Assembly (NCBI GenBank): GCA_024803745.1
Contig: JANJXV010000014.1
Location: forward strand, 4,295,001 to 4,359,000
Length of the DNA stretch: 64,000 nucleotides
Direction: 5' to 3'
From: Megascapheus bottae
Lineage: Eukaryota; Chordata; Mammalia; Rodentia; Geomyidae
Part shown: positions 60,541 to 64,000 of the stretch, piece after piece
Position numbering within the stretch: position 1 is the stretch's first letter
Layout of the letters: each line of letters begins with the position of its first letter
The notes under the pieces: model-generated
The model's input: the letters and a program-made list of their open reading frames with translations, nothing else
What the model was told of the DNA's origin: nothing
Databases searched by the model: none
Program-made: the position numbers and the translations under genes

Positions 60541-62560
60541 AGACCCCATGCTTTCTAATTTCAATTTATTACTCTCTGCTTCCTTCTAACTTGTTATCAG
60601 AAACAGTGTTTTTCTGTGTCACTAATTTCTGTATCAATTAGCTTGGTTTCTTAACGGTTAAAGCAGGGTTTTGCAGGATTTTTAAACAAAATGAAAAGTT
60701 ACTGGGTTTTTCCTGGGAGGGTGTAGACCACCACTGTTTATTGTCCTGATTGACATCTTTCATCTAAAGTGTTGCTATGAATTGTCCAATATCCATTCAT
60801 TCTATTTGTTTTTGCTCTTGATTCTAATACAAGCCATGTTTTCTTTAGTTCTCATTTCTATTTTAATTTAAAAGGCAGAAATCTACCAATCACTATCGCA
60901 TAAAAATAACTCTAAGTACCAATTGTAATAACTATAAAGAGACCATTATCAAGAGAAAAATACAAATAACCATTAATAACAAAAACAGAGACAAATTCTC
61001 TGACATTTAATTTCAATTCTCTTGTGCTTCAGTCTTAAAACAAATAATTCAGTGCTCAGTGTGGTGTTTCATTTACAAAGCTATAATTTGATTATTTTAC
61101 TTTGGAGCTGATAATCCAATTTATATCTATTGTTCAGTCCAGCGGAGTGATTTTGCATGGCAATCATATGTTACAAATGGTAAACTGAAAACACATCTGT
61201 ATTTCTGCAGTCTTTATAAGGCTACAGTAAGTTTCAATAAGAAATTTCTTGCCATTTTCCTACAGTTTTTGCTGTCAGTACTGAAGTATTTTCTATGGGA
61301 ACTTTCCTAGTTGATTATAGATTAAAAAGAGAAATGTTGACTTACAAGGAATACCAGTGTTTATGAATTCTCTCTCTGTTATGTCACATTTCATGATAAT
61401 ATACCTTCTCCTTAGAGCTGTTTTAACCTATGAGTGTATGTTAAAAATTGGATAGTCAGACTGAGAACAAAATTGGTTTGAAAGCTAGGAAAAAGAAGAG
61501 TTGAGTCCAATTTAAGATAGATTAATGTTAGACTATATTTGCCTCCAGTTTTGATGTTAAGTATATGCAAATAAATACATTTGAGCTTCGTAGGGATAAG
61601 AATTGAAAGAAGACAAATATAAGAACAGCAAATATAAGCTTTATCCATGTTCATGCAACTATTTCACAGGTTGTGACTATACTTGATCCAAAATTGAACT
61701 ACTCACTCCTCAAATCCTGCTGGATTAATCACTACTTTTTATTGGCTCCAACAAAAGTTAGTTTTCAGTTGCCTTAGCAACTAGGGGTTTTGTTGGAAGG
61801 ATCTTAGAGGAGCTTAAAAAAAACAAACATTCTTTATTCTCTCCTCTGCCCTCCACAGTATAGGACTCAGTATTCAAAGTCCCCAGGAAAGTCAAGCAGT
61901 CCTTAGTCACTAGTGTTTGCCTCTTCTGCCCTGTGTTTGCTGAATCCATTCCCCTGAAGATGTGAATTACCTGTGCAGAGAGTAATTGTCTTGCCTTTCA
62001 CATGGGTTCTCCAACTCAGGCCATACAAAGATATAGACATTTTTTTTCTTCTAGAATCTTGTCCTAGGAAGATATCCTTCAGTTCCTAAAGCACACCATG
62101 TTCTGTACATCACAGCCTTCACCACAGATAAGTGTCCCCCCTTTTCTCACTCACCACTACCTTTTACATATAGACAGTGTGAGCCTCTAAGAGGCTTGTC
62201 ATCACTTCACTAAGAACCTGCAGCAAGCAAGCATCAGAACTCCAATGTAACCTTGGGTTAGTGTCACGTAGACCTTCTTAAAATACAGAGAATAGATTCT
62301 CTACTCAGTTATATCGAACTGATAACTCAGGAAGTGGATCTCAAGAATGCATTATTGAGACAACTAATTTTATTTTGATAACTTCTCTTATAGAGGATAC
62401 ACACATAGTTTCTGGTAGGTAGAAGACATGAATCCTTGTACATGTGTCCCTGACTTTCTGGAAGAAGACTTGCATCAGATTCATAACAAGGTCTATAATC
62501 AAACAGAAAAGAAACAAAAAGAGAAGGAAAGAGATAAAAAGGAAGAATAATAAATCTAAT
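60541..62560. other. Non-coding AT-rich stretch, nothing recognised
   Basis: A segment at about 61020-61350 is repeat-free, AT-rich and of balanced composition. It could be a conserved non-coding element, but this cannot be judged from one sequence. Confidence 0.4.
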
Positions 62561-62756
62561 CGTTTTTTGTTTTTTGTTGTTGTTGTTTTTTGCCAGTCCT
62601 GGGGCTTGAACTTAGGACCTGAATGCTGTCCTTGGTCTTTCTCAAGGCTAGCACCCTATAACTTGAGCCACAGAACCACGTCTGTGCAGAGGAATCAAAC
62701 CCAAGGCTCTGTGCATGTTAGGCAAGCACTCTACCACTAGGCTATGCCCCTGACCC
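62561..62756 (-). mobile_element. IDL-Geo-type SINE with internal deletion
   Basis: Antisense: 'ttgccagtcctggggcttga' and 'aggcaagcactctaccacta'. The linker between the monomers is missing. 'aaatctaat' flanks it at 62552-62560 and 62757-62765. Confidence 0.9.
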
Positions 62757-62765
62757 AAATCTAAT

Positions 62766-63189
62766 GTTTTAAAAATTAAGAAATAAAATGTTTTCAATGT
62801 TAAAGTGTCAGAACTCCACACGTTAGAGTACTAATCTGTGGGTTAGTTTGAGCACATAGCGATGCTTTTACTTAATGCTGGTTTGCCTTTTCCAATTTTG
62901 GTTTTCATGAAATTTCTCCAAGAAATTTCTGCATATTCCTCATCCAGATTTTACAATCCAATTTTCTCATAATTTTTATTTTTTATATAAACCACTTAAG
63001 AATAAGTTGAAAGCATTGTGGTCCTTACACCAAAATATGTATGTGTATTTTCTAAGAGCAGATACATCTTCTCACATAACTACAGATGAATTCTCAAAAA
63101 TCAGGAGATATTCAATGATGCAATACTATTATTTACTTTATATCTCATATTTAAATTTCACTAATAATTTCTTATGTCAGGAATGATTC
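62766..63189. other. Non-coding stretch, nothing recognised
   Basis: No supported feature. Confidence 0.45.
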
Positions 63190-63369
63190 AGGCAAGATCT
63201 AAGAATCGCTGTCCAAAGTCAGCCTGGGCACTAAAGAATGTGAGACTCTTATCTCTAATTAATGACTCAAAAATGAGAAGTGGGGCTGTGGCCTTGAACT
63301 GAAGAGCTCAGGGCCAATTCCCAGGCCCAGAGTTCAAGCCCCATGACCCCTCCCCCCCAAAAAAAAAAG
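63190..63369 (+). mobile_element. B1-like dimeric SINE, 5'-truncated
   Basis: Begins within the B1-like half ('aagtcagcctgggcactaaa') and carries the right monomer ('gcccagagttcaagccccat') with a C-rich then A-rich tail. Confidence 0.85.
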
Positions 63370-63921
63370 AATAACAGAAGAAGTTTCATGAGAAAATGCA
63401 AAAAAGGAAAAAAAACAAAACTCTTGGAAGTGCAAAGTATATAGAAAAATAGAGAAAAACAAAAAGTGATATGGGTGATATGCAATCTATTCTTTCTTGT
63501 CATTTTAGAATGCTCTATTTTCATAAAATTTCAGAAGAATTTGCAAGTTTCTACAAGTTTCCCAAATCAGTTAACAGAAAACATTAACATTTCATAAACA
63601 GAAGTGCATGCCACTATCAGACAGATTTATTTAGGGTGATCAGTGGAGCACAAACAAAATTAATGCCTAGGCCTAGTGACAAAGTGTGCCACTCTCATCT
63701 ATGAAATAGCATGTGTCTATCTGGGGGAAAGAAGCATTTCGCATAGAAATCAGGTCTCAGGATTTATTTGGCACTTCCAAAATGCTCTTAACACTCTCTG
63801 CTGGCACTTGCAACTTAAAACCAATGCCTAGAAGGAAGGACGAACTTAAAGATTCTCAGACTAGCAAGATCCGAACCTCAACGCATTATCTGCCTTGCTT
63901 CTTGCATATAAATGCATACTG
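63370..63921. other. Non-coding stretch, nothing recognised
   Basis: No supported feature. Confidence 0.45.
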
Positions 63922-64000
63922 GTGCTGGGAGTTTGGCCTAGTGGTAGAGTGCTTGTCTGGCATGCACGAAGACCTGGGTTCGATTCCTTGGTACCACATA
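63922..64000 (+). mobile_element. IDL-Geo-type SINE left monomer (cut by window edge)
   Basis: It has an intact A box 'tggcctagtgg' (63934-63944) and B box 'ggttcgattcc' (63977-63987). The right monomer lies beyond the window. Confidence 0.92.

Overview
This is AT-rich nuclear DNA of a mammal, almost certainly a rodent. Two dimeric SINE families dominate its repeats. One has an ID-like, tRNA-derived left half. It matches what I know of the IDL-Geo SINE described from kangaroo rats, pocket mice and pocket gophers (Geomyoidea). The other has a 7SL/B1-like left half joined to a similar right half. Together they point to a heteromyid or geomyid rodent. That assignment is an inference from repeat families and was not checked against any database.

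No protein-coding gene could be supported. The only recognisable protein-like sequence is the broken C-terminus of LINE-1 ORF2 at about 50.6-51.0 kb. The one gene-like landmark is a GC-rich CpG island at about 31.9-33.3 kb. It has dense GC boxes, a plausible transcription start region, and on the + strand a candidate short first exon followed by a well-bounded candidate non-coding exon (33121-33305). It probably marks the 5' end of a gene or lncRNA. If that transcript runs on the + strand, the remaining 30 kb to the right would be intron. The gene itself could not be recognised.

Layout: 0-31 kb is non-coding DNA with about 15 lineage-specific SINEs, several 5'-truncated L1 3' ends, old MIR, L2, hAT and MLT1 remnants, and long GA, CA and GATA/GACA microsatellites. 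31-33.4 kb is the CpG island, bracketed by two GT microsatellites. 33.4-64 kb is again non-coding with the same mix of repeats, including the 0.9 kb L1 3' end with target-site duplications and a young-looking SINE with a 27-base A tail at 60.3 kb. The window begins inside one SINE and ends inside another.

I found no CRISPR array, operon, tRNA or rRNA gene, or any sign of a novel biological system. Most short open reading frames overlap repeats, microsatellites or AT-rich non-coding sequence.
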